A DNA stretch of 26,089 bases from Erythrobacter sp. CCH5-A1 (GCF_001557115.1 NZ_LSKQ01000145.1:1-26089), one strand, 5' to 3'. Positions 1 through 8,576 are shown, numbered from the stretch's first letter. A program made the numbers and translations. Notes: generated by a model not told the origin, from the sequence alone.

Positions 1-1
1 C

Positions 2-1600
2 GAGTGGCAGGTGCACTACAACTCCAACCGCACCGGCGTGCGGCTCGTCGGCCCCAAGCCCGAGTGGGCGCGGCGCGACGGGGGCGAGGCGGGGCTGCAC
101 CCGTCGAACATTCACGACAATCCCTACGCCATCGGCGCGGTCGACTTCACCGGCGACATGCCGATCATCCTCGGCCCCGACGGGCCTTCATTGGGCGGTT
201 TCGTGTGCCCCTTCACGGTAATCGCGGAAGACCGCTGGAAGATCGGGCAACTCTCGCCCGACGACCGCGTGCGTTTCGTTCCGGTGTCGATCGAAGACAC
301 CGCCGCCCCCCGGCCCATCGCTGACCTCTCGCCGATCCTCGCCGAGCTTCCCGCCACCGGCACCCGCCCGCGCACCACCTACCGCCAGCAGGGGGACCGC
401 AACATTCTCGTTGAATATGGCGAGATCGTGCTCGATATCGAGCTGCGCATCCGCGTCCATGCGCTGATGCAGGCGCTGGAGGCGATGCGGCTTCCCGGCT
501 TGATCGACATCACCCCCGGCATCCGCTCGCTGCAATTGCACTTCGATGGCGAGCGGCTCGATCAGGCAGGCGCGCTCGCCGCGCTGATGACCGCCGAGGA
601 GGCGATGGGCGATCTCGCCGACTTCGAGGCCCCCTCGCGCATCGTCCACCTGCCCTTGAGCTGGCGCGATCCGGCGACGCAGGAGACCATCGACAAATAC
701 ATCGCCGCCGTGCGCGACGATGCGCCTTGGTGCCCGGACAACATCGAGTTCATCCGCCGCATCAACGGCTTGCCCGACGCCAAGGCGGTCGAGGGCCTGA
801 TCTTCGATGCGAGCTACCTCGTGCTCGGGCTTGGCGACGTCTATCTCGGCGCGCCGGTGGCAACGCCGGTCGATCCGCGCCACCGCCTCGTCACCACCAA
901 GTACAACCCCGCGCGCACCTGGACCCCGCCCAATGTGGTCGGGATCGGCGGGGCTTACATGTGCATCTACGGGATGGAGGGGCCGGGCGGCTACCAGCTG
1001 TTCGGGCGCACGGTGCAGGTGTGGAACACCCACCGTCAGACGCAGGATTTCATCGGGGGCAAACCCTGGCTGCTCAGGTTCTTCGACCAGATCCGCTTCT
1101 TCCCGGTCAGCGCCGAGGAGCTCGCCGAGTGGCGGCGCGATTTTCCTCATGGGCGGCGCTCGCTCAGGATCGAGGAGACCACCTTTCGCCTCGCCGATTA
1201 TCGCGCCTTCCTGCACGATAACGCCGAGAGCATTGCCGCTTTCGAAACCACGCGCCAGGCCGCCTTCGATGCCGAGCGCGCCGCGTGGCAAGCGAGCGGG
1301 GAGTTCGACCGGGTCAGCGCGCTGCTCGGCGCGGATGGCGGCGCGGGCGATGCGGCGGCCATCGAGGTGCCCGAGGGCGCGGACCTTATCGAGGCGCCCT
1401 TCGGCGGGAGCGTTTGGAAACTGCTCGTCAGCCCCGGCGACAGCGTCGCCGAGGGCGAGGTGATCGCGGTGATCGAGGCAATGAAGATGGAATGCCCCTT
1501 CGAGGCTCCGGCGAGCGGCACGGTCGAGGCGGTCTATATCGCCGAGAGCCAGTCGGTGCACCCCGGCGCGCCGATGCTGGCCCTGAGGAGGGCGTCATGA
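2..1600 (+). CDS. uca: Urea carboxylase, C-terminal part (5' end outside window)
   Basis: Biotin-dependent enzyme that carboxylates urea to allophanate using ATP and bicarbonate, in the cytoplasm. The frame is open from the window edge, so the N-terminal biotin carboxylase domain is missing from view. The visible 532 residues hold, in order, the tail of the KipA/AHS2 carboxyltransferase half ([20 protein letters not shown], about residues 35-85), the KipI/AHS1 half (about 120-390, with [10 protein letters not shown] and [19 protein letters not shown]) and a biotinyl domain (about 460-530). The biotinylation motif is EAMKM, with the acceptor lysine codon at 1484-1486. The stop overlaps the start of the allophanate hydrolase gene by ATGA, so the two are translationally coupled. 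Together they form the urea amidolyase pathway, an alternative to urease. Family assignment is very secure; the symbol is the commonly used one. Confidence 0.95.
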   Translation, partial: EWQVHYNSNRTGVRLVGPKPEWARRDGGEAGLHPSNIHDNPYAIGAVDFTGDMPIILGPDGPSLGGFVCPFTVIAEDRWKIGQLSPDDRVRFVPVSIEDTAAPRPIADLSPILAELPATGTRPRTTYRQQGDRNILVEYGEIVLDIELRIRVHALMQALEAMRLPGLIDITPGIRSLQLHFDGERLDQAGALAALMTAEEAMGDLADFEAPSRIVHLPLSWRDPATQETIDKYIAAVRDDAPWCPDNIEFIRRINGLPDAKAVEGLIFDASYLVLGLGDVYLGAPVATPVDPRHRLVTTKYNPARTWTPPNVVGIGGAYMCIYGMEGPGGYQLFGRTVQVWNTHRQTQDFIGGKPWLLRFFDQIRFFPVSAEELAEWRRDFPHGRRSLRIEETTFRLADYRAFLHDNAESIAAFETTRQAAFDAERAAWQASGEFDRVSALLGADGGAGDAAAIEVPEGADLIEAPFGGSVWKLLVSPGDSVAEGEVIAVIEAMKMECPFEAPASGTVEAVYIAESQSVHPGAPMLALRRAS

Positions 1601-3366
1601 GCGCCTTCACCCGCCTCAGTGCCGGCACAATCGCGCAGGGCGTGGGCAGCGGCGCGACCACCGCGCTCGCGGTGATGGAGGAGACCCTCGCGCGCCTCGC
1701 CGCCTATGACGCGCACCAGCCGCAGCTGTGGATTGCCCGCGCCGACCCGGCCGCCCTGCGCGCCGCGGCCTGCGCCATCGACGCGCGCGTGGCGGCGGGC
1801 GAGCGCCTGCCGCTGGCGGGCGTGCCCTATGCGGCGAAGGACAATATCGACGTGGCGGGTCTCGAGACCACCGCCGCCTGCCCGGCCTTCGCCTACCAGC
1901 CGGAGCGTTCGGCGACGGTGATCGAGCGGCTGGAAGCGGCGGGCGCGATCTGCGTGGGCAAGACCAACCTCGACCAGTTCGCGACCGGCCTTGTCGGTAC
2001 GCGCAGCCCCTATGGCATCCCGAGGAACGCCTATAACCGCGACTATGTCAGCGGCGGTTCGTCCTCCGGCAGCGCCGTGGCGGTGGCGGCGGGGCTGGTG
2101 GCCTTTGCGCTCGGGACCGATACCGCCGGATCGGGGCGGGTCCCGGCGGCGTTCAACCACCTCGTGGGCTTGAAGCCCAGCAAGGGCCGATGGAGCACGC
2201 GCGGGCTGGTGCCCGCCTGCCGTAGCCTCGATTGCATCACGGTGTTCACCGATGCGCCCGGCGATGCGGCGCTGGTCGATACCATGCTCGCGGGCTTCGA
2301 CGGCGAGGACGCCTTCTCGCGCCCGCTCGCCGATGTGCCGCTCACAGGCGCGCGCCGCATCGGCGTGCCGCGCAAGGACCAGCGCCAGTTTTTCGGCGAT
2401 GTCGAGGCGGAGTATCTCTACGACCGCGCACTGGCGGCGCTGGCGCGCGGATATACGCTGGTCGAGATCGACATCGAACCGCTGCGCGAGGCGGCGCGGC
2501 TGCTCTATGAAGGTCCCTGGGTGGCCGAGCGCACCGCTGCGGTCGCCGCGCTGCTGGAGCGCAGTCCGCTCGCCATCGACCCCGTGGTGCGCGAGGTGAT
2601 CGCGCCCGGCAGCACCATGCTGGCGACCGAGCTGTGGAACGGGATCTACCGACTTGCCGAGCTAGCGCGCGGGGCCGAAGCGATGTGGCAAGGGGTGGAC
2701 GCGCTCGCCTTCCCCACCACCGGCACCACCTACCGGGTGGCCGAGCTGCTCGAGGCGCCGGTCGCGCTCAACAGCAATCTCGGCTTCTACACCAATTTCG
2801 TCAATCTGCTGGACATGGCCGCGATTGCCGTACCCGCGGGGGCGAAATCCAACAGCACCGGCTTCGGGATCACCTTCATCGGCCCGGCCCACAGCGACAA
2901 GGCCCTTCTCGGCCTCGCGCAGGCCTATCTGGCCCTGGCCGCCTTGCCGCCCCCACCCCCTCTCGACCTTGGAGACCATATGGACACCATCAGGCTTGCC
3001 GTCGTCGGCGCCCACCTCGAAGGCATGCCGCTGCACTGGCAGCTGACCAGCCGCAATGCGAGCTTCGTCGGCGCCTTCACCACCGCGCCCACCTACCGGC
3101 TCTTTGCGATGGCCGACTCTGTGCCGCCAAAGCCCGCGCTGGTGCACGCCGAGGAGGGCGCAGCCATTGCGCTCGAGGTCTACGAGCTCGACATGGCGAG
3201 CTTCGGCAGCTTCGTCGCCGAAGTCCCGCCGCCGCTCGCGATCGGCACGGTGACCCTCGCCGACGGCAGCAGCGTCAAGGGCTTCGTCGCCGAGCCGCGC
3301 GCGCTGAAGGGTGCCGAGGACATCACCCACCTCGGCGGCTGGCGCGCCTACATCGCCTCGCGGTGA
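1597..3366 (+). CDS. atzF: Allophanate hydrolase
   Basis: Cytoplasmic amidase-signature enzyme that hydrolyses allophanate to ammonia and CO2, the second step of urea breakdown by urea carboxylase. It has 589 residues, near the usual 600. The N-terminal amidase domain shows the catalytic triad: Lys81 in AAKDNID, Ser155 in GGSSSGS and Ser179 in GTDTAGSGR. The spacing (81/155/179) is the same as the 91/165/189 triad known for AtzF. A proline-rich linker near residue 450 leads to the C-terminal allophanate hydrolase domain (about 465-589, ending [12 protein letters not shown]). The start ATG at 1597 overlaps the upstream stop and is preceded by GAGGAGG at 1585-1591. A much longer in-frame extension upstream lies inside urea carboxylase and is not needed. 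In fungi the two activities are fused; here they are separate genes. Confidence 0.95.
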   Translation: MSAFTRLSAGTIAQGVGSGATTALAVMEETLARLAAYDAHQPQLWIARADPAALRAAACAIDARVAAGERLPLAGVPYAAKDNIDVAGLETTAACPAFAYQPERSATVIERLEAAGAICVGKTNLDQFATGLVGTRSPYGIPRNAYNRDYVSGGSSSGSAVAVAAGLVAFALGTDTAGSGRVPAAFNHLVGLKPSKGRWSTRGLVPACRSLDCITVFTDAPGDAALVDTMLAGFDGEDAFSRPLADVPLTGARRIGVPRKDQRQFFGDVEAEYLYDRALAALARGYTLVEIDIEPLREAARLLYEGPWVAERTAAVAALLERSPLAIDPVVREVIAPGSTMLATELWNGIYRLAELARGAEAMWQGVDALAFPTTGTTYRVAELLEAPVALNSNLGFYTNFVNLLDMAAIAVPAGAKSNSTGFGITFIGPAHSDKALLGLAQAYLALAALPPPPPLDLGDHMDTIRLAVVGAHLEGMPLHWQLTSRNASFVGAFTTAPTYRLFAMADSVPPKPALVHAEEGAAIALEVYELDMASFGSFVAEVPPPLAIGTVTLADGSSVKGFVAEPRALKGAEDITHLGGWRAYIASR

Positions 3367-3367
3367 G

Positions 3368-4840
3368 ATGATGCCGGGGCGGATCACCAACTGGCTGCGG
3401 GGGGAAGGCGAGGCAGAGGCCGAGGCGGTCGCGCGCCTTGCCGCCGCCAAGGACGCCGCCGAGGCCGCCAACGAGGCCAAGACCCGCTTCCTTGCCAGCG
3501 TCGCCCACGAAATCCGCTCGCCGCTCAATGCGATTTACGGCTATGCCCAGCTGATCGAGCGCGGCGAGGGCAAGGACGCTCTGGGAGCGGCCAAGGTGAT
3601 CCGCCGCAGCGCCGAGCACCTCGCGCACCTTGTCGAGGGCCTGCTCGACATCGCGCAGGTCGAAGGCGGGGCGATGTCCCTGACGCGCGAGGCGATCCGC
3701 TTCCCCGAGTTCCTCGACCAGCTGATGGCGATGCTCGAGCTTCAGGCCCAGGCCAAGGGGCTGGCGCTGGTGCTCGAGCGGCCCGAGCGCCTGCCCGAAT
3801 TCGTCCACGCCGATCCCAAGCGGCTGCGGCAGGTGATGATCAACCTCCTCGCCAATGCCATCAAGTTCACCGACCACGGGAGCGTGACGCTCAAGGTTGA
3901 CTACCGCAACCAGCTGGCGACCTTCACCGTGATCGACACCGGCATCGGCATCGCGCCCGAGGATGCGGGCCGCATCTTCGCCCCCTTCGAGCGGGTCGGC
4001 GGCCCTGCGGGCGAGCGTCCCGGCGTCGGTCTCGGCCTCGCGATCACGCAGGCGCTGGTGCATATCATGGGCGGCGAGATCCGGCTCGAGAGCGCGCCGG
4101 GTGAAGGATCGCGCTTCATGGTCCGGCTGATGCTGTCCGAGCCGCTCACCCCGCCGTCCGAACCTGCGCCGCAGGCGGGCGCGGTGACGGGCTATCTCGG
4201 GCGCGAGCGCTGGGTGCTGCTGATCGACGACGAGCCGGCGCATCTGGCCGTGGTCTGCGGCCTGCTCGAACCGCTGGGCTTCCAGGTGCGCAGCGCGCGC
4301 GACGCGGCGAGCGGGCTTGCGCTGGCCGCGCAACTCCAGCCCGACCTCGTGCTGTGCGACGTGGCGCTCGGCAGCGAGAACGGCTGGGAAGTTGCCGCCC
4401 AGCTGCGCCGCCGTCATGGCGCGGCTTTGCGGATCGTGATGCTCTCGGGCGAGGCACCAGTGTCCGAGGGCGCGGGGACGGATCATGACGGCTTCATCAT
4501 GAAGCCCTTCGCCTTCGACACCCTGATCGACATGATCGAGAGCCAGCTCGGGATCGAGTGGGTGCGCGCCGCGGGCGCGCCGCGCGCTGCCCCGCCGGAA
4601 CTGGCGGGGGCAGCCGCGCTCCCGCGCATCATCGCGCCCCTCGCCGCCGCGCATTGCGCCGAGATCGAGCGGCTGGTGCGGATCGGCCATGTCCGCGCGA
4701 TCGAGGCCGAGATCGACCGGATCGCCGCGCTCGCCCCCGAGGCCGTGCCGCTTGCGGAAAGGATGCGCGCAAGCCTCGACAGCTTCGACTTGAAAGCCTT
4801 GGCCAATCTCGCCAGATCGGTGCGCGCCGATGCCGCATAG
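3368..4840 (+). CDS. Soluble hybrid histidine kinase with receiver domain
   Basis: Two-component sensor kinase of 490 residues with no membrane segment and no recognisable PAS or GAF sensor domain. It has a short Ala/Glu-rich helical N-terminus (about 13-40). The HisKA domain has phospho-acceptor His47 in VAHEIRSPLN, and the HATPase_c domain shows an N-box (NLLANAIKFT), G1 (DTGIGIAPED) and G2 (GVGLGLAI). A receiver domain spans about 280-395, with phospho-acceptor Asp331 in LCDVAL and conserved Lys in MKPF. A helical extension of about 90 residues follows. The ATG at 3368 begins one base after the allophanate hydrolase stop; a second in-frame ATG sits at 3371. The tail overlaps the next response regulator gene by 11 bp. 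Context implies control of urea or nitrogen use, but the signal is not visible in the sequence. Confidence 0.9.
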   Translation: MMPGRITNWLRGEGEAEAEAVARLAAAKDAAEAANEAKTRFLASVAHEIRSPLNAIYGYAQLIERGEGKDALGAAKVIRRSAEHLAHLVEGLLDIAQVEGGAMSLTREAIRFPEFLDQLMAMLELQAQAKGLALVLERPERLPEFVHADPKRLRQVMINLLANAIKFTDHGSVTLKVDYRNQLATFTVIDTGIGIAPEDAGRIFAPFERVGGPAGERPGVGLGLAITQALVHIMGGEIRLESAPGEGSRFMVRLMLSEPLTPPSEPAPQAGAVTGYLGRERWVLLIDDEPAHLAVVCGLLEPLGFQVRSARDAASGLALAAQLQPDLVLCDVALGSENGWEVAAQLRRRHGAALRIVMLSGEAPVSEGAGTDHDGFIMKPFAFDTLIDMIESQLGIEWVRAAGAPRAAPPELAGAAALPRIIAPLAAAHCAEIERLVRIGHVRAIEAEIDRIAALAPEAVPLAERMRASLDSFDLKALANLARSVRADAA

Positions 4841-5741
4841 GGACACGATCCTCGTCGTTGACGACAACCCGGAATCGCTCCGGTTCCTGGTCGACACCCT
4901 CGATGCCGAGGGCATGACCGTGCTGATCGCGCGCAGCGGCGAGGCGACGCTCGAACTGCTGGGCGAGGTGCAGCCCGATCTCGTTCTGATGGACGCGGTG
5001 ATGCCCGGCCTGAGCGGGATCGAGACCACCCGCGCGATCAAGCGCTCGGCCAAGACTGCGCATATCCCGGTTATCTTCCTCACGGGCCTCAACGATCCCG
5101 AACATGTCGTCGCCGCGCTCGGTACGGGCGGGGTGGACTATGTGCGGAAGCCGATCGTCGTCGAGGAGCTGCTGGCGCGCATCCGCGTGCACCTAGCCAA
5201 TGCCCGCGGCGCGCACCGCTCGCGCCTTGCGCTCGGGCTTGCCGGGCGCAGCCTTGCTGCGGTGGGGGAGGGCGGGACGCTCGCCTGGTCGACACCGCAG
5301 GCCGACAGCCTGTTCCTCGCCATCGATCCGGCCTGGACGTCCGAGAGCGCGCAGCTCCCCGAACCCTTGCGCCAATCCGTCGCGGCGCTCGTCGGGAGCG
5401 ATCAGGCGCATCCTGCCCCCAGCACCCGCGCCACTGTGCGCGGCATGGAGATCGAGATCGTCCTGCTCGAAAGCGACCAGCCGGGCGAGGTGCTCCTGAA
5501 GCTCACTGAAGTGCGCGAGGACGGCAAGATCGCCGCGCTCCAGAAGCAGGCGGGCCTCACCCGCCGCGAGGCCGAAGTGCTGCTGTGGGTGAGCTATGGC
5601 AAAACAAACAAGACCATCAGCGAGATCCTTGGTATAAGCCCGCGCACGGTCAACAAGCACCTCGAACAGGTGTTCCGCAAACTGGGGGTGGAAACCCGTG
5701 CGGCGGCGACAGCAATTGCTGTCAGACTAATGTCTGACTGA
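4830..5741 (+). CDS. Response regulator, receiver plus LuxR-type HTH
   Basis: DNA-binding response regulator of 303 residues and probable partner of the hybrid kinase it overlaps by 11 bp. The receiver domain (about 5-125) has the acidic pair in VVDDNPES, phospho-acceptor Asp55 in LMDAVMPG and Lys in VRKPI. The C-terminal GerE/LuxR helix-turn-helix (about 240-300) carries LTRREAEVLLWVSYGKTNK, then GISPRTVNKHLEQVFRKLGV. The roughly 110-residue stretch between them is longer than in the NarL family and has a PAS-like feel (AWSTPQADSL), but no domain can be named. Overlapping translation suggests one operon with urea carboxylase. Targets are unknown; the urea cluster itself is the natural guess. 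Confidence 0.92.
   Translation: MPHRDTILVVDDNPESLRFLVDTLDAEGMTVLIARSGEATLELLGEVQPDLVLMDAVMPGLSGIETTRAIKRSAKTAHIPVIFLTGLNDPEHVVAALGTGGVDYVRKPIVVEELLARIRVHLANARGAHRSRLALGLAGRSLAAVGEGGTLAWSTPQADSLFLAIDPAWTSESAQLPEPLRQSVAALVGSDQAHPAPSTRATVRGMEIEIVLLESDQPGEVLLKLTEVREDGKIAALQKQAGLTRREAEVLLWVSYGKTNKTISEILGISPRTVNKHLEQVFRKLGVETRAAATAIAVRLMSD
5721..5738 (+). terminator. Perfect 7-bp hairpin at the end of the response regulator gene
   Basis: GTCAGAC, loop TAAT, then GTCTGAC ends immediately before the TGA stop of the response regulator, and a GACCGGTC palindrome follows at 5740-5747. No T-run follows, so it is not a standard intrinsic terminator. It could be a processing or pausing hairpin, or a DNA operator read as a dyad. 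A 7-bp stem may arise by chance in a window this long. Confidence 0.3.
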
Positions 5742-5808
5742 CCGGTCGAGACGTTCTGAATCAGGTACTTGCTACGGGTTCGCATAGGTCTACGTCATTT
5801 GCCCACTT

Positions 5809-5824
5809 CCTCGCGCGCGCGAGG
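5809..5824. promoter_or_regulatory. 16-bp perfect palindrome upstream of the hydroxylase gene
   Basis: CCTCGCGCGCGCGAGG reads the same on both strands and lies 52 bp before the hydroxylase start, in the 135-bp gap after the response regulator. It could be an operator for a dimeric regulator. Alternating CG runs are easy to obtain by chance in DNA this GC-rich, so the support is weak. Confidence 0.25.
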
Positions 5825-5876
5825 TTGCCATGGCTGGCAGGGCAAGAATGCGCAAATTCTCATGCAGGGGTGCGTC

Positions 5877-6890
5877 ATGGCCGGAGTTCAGGTGGGCAAG
5901 CGGATCATCGGGGCCGATGCGCCCGTGACCGTCGGCTGGGAGAATATCGGCAAGGTCGAAGGCGGGCCCGTAAAGCAGTTCGTCTTCACCTACTTCCAGC
6001 CCTTCATGCTCTTTGCGGCAATCGCCTTCTGGTACTACGCCCCCAACTGGCTCGCCGTAGCCTCGACCGCGATCGCGATCCGGCTGGGCTGGACGGTGCT
6101 GCTGCTGGTGCTCGAATGGGTCAACCCGCGCTACCAGAGCTGGCAGCTGACCTGGAAGGAATTCGCAACCGACGTGTTCTACGTCGCGCTCGGCATGACC
6201 TTCCTGCGGATGGTCGATGCCTATATCGGCGACGGCGCGATCGTCGAAGCGGTGCAGGGCGCCTTCGACTGGAAGAAGTTCGACTGGTTCACCGGCCTGC
6301 CGCTGCTGCTGCAGGCGGTGATCATCTCGATGATCTTCGACTTCGGGCAGTACTGGATGCACCGCGCGATGCACAACTGGCACCCGCTGTGGCTGACCCA
6401 TGCGCCGCACCACTACATCACCCAGTTGAACGTGCAGAAGGGAGCGGTCGGCAATCCGGTCGAGCTGTTCCTGATCGGCCTCGGGATCGGTGGGTTCTTC
6501 GACTTCCTCCCCCGCGCCTTCCTGCTGGCGGGCGCGATCGGGATGACCGTCAGCGTCTACCAGCACATCAACGTGCGCTTCAACACGCCCGCCTGGTGGC
6601 GCTTCATCTTCAACACCGTGGAGCATCACTCGGTCCATCACTCGCAGGACTACGAAGCGACGCGCAGCAACTACTCGGGCACCTGGATCATCTGGGACCG
6701 CATCTTCGGCACCTGCGTCGACGGCGAGGCCGAAGTGCTGGGCATGGAAGGCGGGCGGCGGATGGACATCGGCGAGACGATGGTCTTCCCCTTCCGCGAG
6801 GGCTGGCGTGACGGCAAGGCGTGGTTTGCCAGGCGTTTCGGCGGCGGTAACGGCGGCGTGATGCAGCCCGCGCTGGAACCGGCCGAGTGA
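5877..6890 (+). CDS. Fatty acid hydroxylase / sterol desaturase family membrane protein
   Basis: Integral membrane di-iron enzyme of the FA_hydroxylase superfamily, 337 residues. The expected histidine clusters are present: HRAMH (about 162-166), HAPHH (about 176-180) and HHSVHH (about 249-254). Hydrophobic segments lie at about 35-75, 95-110, 140-160 and 195-225. Family members hydroxylate or desaturate lipids, sterols or carotenoids; the substrate cannot be read here. ATG 5877 is chosen because AGGGG at 5866-5870 is well spaced before it and the protein then begins MAGVQVGKRI. An upstream in-frame ATG at 5862 lacks such a site. The stop overlaps a GTG start of the next gene (GTGA), so the two are probably coupled. 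Confidence 0.88.
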   Translation: MAGVQVGKRIIGADAPVTVGWENIGKVEGGPVKQFVFTYFQPFMLFAAIAFWYYAPNWLAVASTAIAIRLGWTVLLLVLEWVNPRYQSWQLTWKEFATDVFYVALGMTFLRMVDAYIGDGAIVEAVQGAFDWKKFDWFTGLPLLLQAVIISMIFDFGQYWMHRAMHNWHPLWLTHAPHHYITQLNVQKGAVGNPVELFLIGLGIGGFFDFLPRAFLLAGAIGMTVSVYQHINVRFNTPAWWRFIFNTVEHHSVHHSQDYEATRSNYSGTWIIWDRIFGTCVDGEAEVLGMEGGRRMDIGETMVFPFREGWRDGKAWFARRFGGGNGGVMQPALEPAE

Positions 6891-7567
6891 GCGGGGCCGC
6901 GGGAACGCTCGCGACGCCGCACCGCGCCATGCCCGTGCTCAGCCTGCCGCTGATCGACCACATCTGGCGCGTGCGCGGCGCAGTGCCCATTGACCCCGCC
7001 ATGTCGCCTGCCGAGGCCTTCGCGCGGATCGATCCGCTGCTGCGCACCCCCGGCACGGCGATGTCCGAAGAAGGCGGCGTGCTGACCTATACCAAGCGCA
7101 ACCCCCAAGCGCAGGACAAGCTGGCGACCTTCACCCGCGGCCGGATGTGGATCGAGCAGGCGGGCGCGGGCGCGGTGCTGCGCTTCGACCTTTTCAGCCA
7201 CGCGCTACTTCTGTGCTTCCTCGCCCCGCTGCTGTTCCTCGGCTTTGCGCAGATGGCGGTCGCCATCAACGCCTGGGAAGCCTCCGGCGCCGAGACAGGC
7301 GCGAAGGCGGAGAAGAACGAAGAGAAACCCAAGGAAGCCAAGAAGCTCCACCCCGTCGACGAATTCCTCGGGGCGCCCGCGCCCGAAGACCCGAGCAAGA
7401 AGAAGAAGGACGAGAAGAAGAAGGACGAAGGCCGTCATTCCCCGACCGAGGGCTATGTGCTCGCGGGCATCTTCGCGGCGATCTATCTCGCCGGACGCTG
7501 GCTCGAACCCTTCCTCGTGCGCCGCCGCCTGCGCGCCGCGCTCGCAGGCCCGCCGCCCGCTGCCTAG
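6887..7567 (+). CDS. Hypothetical lysine-rich membrane protein
   Basis: I do not recognise this 226-residue protein. The GTG start overlaps the previous stop; an ATG at 6929 would give a shorter form beginning MPVLSLPLIDH. The first 100 residues look soluble and mixed. A hydrophobic segment follows at about 104-126 (LLLCFLAPLLFLGFAQMAVA). Next comes a strikingly charged segment at about 135-185, with KPKEAKK and two lysine-rich clusters that include KKKK and KKK. A second hydrophobic segment (about 188-207) and a basic tail complete it. Two membrane passes with a charged loop are likely. Coupling to the hydroxylase suggests a joint role in membrane lipid modification, which is inference only. 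Its TAG stop overlaps the opposing ArsR stop within CTAG. Confidence 0.75.
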   Translation: MSGAAGTLATPHRAMPVLSLPLIDHIWRVRGAVPIDPAMSPAEAFARIDPLLRTPGTAMSEEGGVLTYTKRNPQAQDKLATFTRGRMWIEQAGAGAVLRFDLFSHALLLCFLAPLLFLGFAQMAVAINAWEASGAETGAKAEKNEEKPKEAKKLHPVDEFLGAPAPEDPSKKKKDEKKKDEGRHSPTEGYVLAGIFAAIYLAGRWLEPFLVRRRLRAALAGPPPAA

Positions 7568-7911
7568 GACAGCCGCGCGAAGTTGGCGACGCCGGGGGCG
7601 CTGGCGCGCTGCGGCAATGCGGGTGCCCGTGCAGGGCGCTCCGGTGAAAGATCCGACAGTGCATCCGTGACCGCCGCGATGGCCCGGGCTTCCAGCGAAT
7701 AGAACACCATCTTGGCATCCTTGCGGGTCACCACCAGTCCCGCCTTGCGCAGCACGCCCAATTGCTGCGAGAGCGCCGGCTGCCCGATGCCGGTCGCCTG
7801 CTCGATCTCGCCGACGTTGCGCTCAGCCCCTGCCAGCGCGGCGAGGATCCGCCAGCGCAGGGGGTGGGCAAGCGCCTTCAGTGCCTCGACGAGGGCCGCT
7901 TCCGCGATCAT
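7564..7911 (-). CDS. ArsR-family repressor, BigR-like, without cysteines
   Basis: Winged-helix regulator of 115 residues. The core reads LAHPLRWRILAALAGAERNVGEIEQ, then IGQPALSQQLGVLRKAGLV, closely resembling the BigR/SqrR sulfide-sensing branch of ArsR proteins. Those sensors use two cysteines as a persulfide switch. This protein contains no cysteine at all: the usual Cys in the helix before NVGE is replaced by Ala (ILAAL). The ATG at 7911 overlaps the upstream peroxiredoxin stop (ATGA), and this start gives the normal family length; a longer in-frame reading from 7941 is less likely. The proline/alanine-rich C-terminal tail (about 90-115) is unusual. It probably controls the divergent persulfide dioxygenase operon, in a different sensing mode. 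Confidence 0.88.
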   Translation of the reverse strand: MIAEAALVEALKALAHPLRWRILAALAGAERNVGEIEQATGIGQPALSQQLGVLRKAGLVVTRKDAKMVFYSLEARAIAAVTDALSDLSPERPARAPALPQRASAPGVANFARLS

Positions 7912-8540
7912 GCGGCCGGCCCCGTCTCGCGCAGGAACCACGCGGTCGCCTCCTCGGCATCGAACACCGCGTCGAGATCGTGGCCGGGCTGTTCGAGCAG
8001 CGGATCGCCCGGCTGCCAGTTGGCCGGCGCCAGCGCGCCCTCAGCGTCGACCGCCTGCAGCCCGTCGAGGATGCGCAGCATCTCGGGGATCGAGCGGCCG
8101 AGGTTCGCCGGATAGCAGGTCATCGCCCGGATCACGCCGTGGGGGTCGATGAAGAAGGTCGAACGCACCGCCCCGCTGTCACGGTCGGCGGCGCAGACCA
8201 TGCCGAAGGCGCGGGCGATTACCAGCGTCGGGTCCTCGATGATCGGGAAGCGCACTTCCACGCCGAAGCGGTCGCGGATCATGCGCAACCAGGCGAAGTG
8301 GGCGAAGAGGCTGTCGACCGAGAGCGCCATCAGGTCGCAGCCCCGCTTGGCAAAGGCGTCTGCCTCGCGGGCGAGGGCGACAAACTCTGTGGTGCATACC
8401 GGCGTGAAGTCCGCCGGGTGCGAGAACAGCAAGAGCCAGCGCCCGCGGTGGTCGGAGAGCCGGACGTGGCCGACGGTGCTGCGCGCCTCGAAGTCGGGGG
8501 CGGCATCGCCGATGCGTAGGGGTGCGGCGGGTTGGTCCAT
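7908..8540 (-). CDS. Peroxiredoxin, 1-Cys Prx6-like
   Basis: Thiol peroxidase of 210 residues that reduces hydrogen or organic peroxides in the cytoplasm. The N-terminal AhpC/TSA fold has the active-site signature HPADFTPVCTTE, with peroxidatic Cys49. Conserved Arg lies in GAVRSTFFIDP, and a Prx6-type C-terminal domain follows (PANWQPGDP). Additional cysteines occur in RGCDL, MVCAAD and MTCYP. Start ATG 8540 gives MDQPAAPLRIGD; an ATG at 8552 would add MLRR. No clear Shine-Dalgarno precedes either start. The gene is transcribed with the ArsR regulator (ATGA overlap) and diverges from the persulfide dioxygenase operon, fitting a role in sulfur or oxidant stress. Confidence 0.92.
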   Translation of the reverse strand: MDQPAAPLRIGDAAPDFEARSTVGHVRLSDHRGRWLLLFSHPADFTPVCTTEFVALAREADAFAKRGCDLMALSVDSLFAHFAWLRMIRDRFGVEVRFPIIEDPTLVIARAFGMVCAADRDSGAVRSTFFIDPHGVIRAMTCYPANLGRSIPEMLRILDGLQAVDAEGALAPANWQPGDPLLEQPGHDLDAVFDAEEATAWFLRETGPAA

Positions 8541-8547
8541 ACGGCGA

Positions 8548-8576
8548 AGCATAGACCTTGACCGGAAGCATTGCAA
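8548..8576 (-). promoter_or_regulatory. Candidate sigma70 promoter for peroxiredoxin-arsR
   Basis: On the minus strand, TTGCAA (8576-8571) is followed after exactly 17 bp by TATGCT (8553-8548). Each hexamer matches 4 of 6 consensus bases. The predicted transcription start is around 8541, almost at the peroxiredoxin ATG (8540), which would give a leaderless mRNA. This agrees with the missing Shine-Dalgarno. Confidence 0.4.

Noticed and set aside
188..1561. Minus-strand open frame of 457 codons opposite urea carboxylase
   Set aside because: Antisense to conserved KipI and biotinyl domains; low-complexity His/Ala/Arg translation.
3323..5092. Minus-strand open frame of 589 codons opposite the kinase and regulator
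   Set aside because: Antisense shadow of clear histidine kinase and receiver domains; typical of high-GC DNA.
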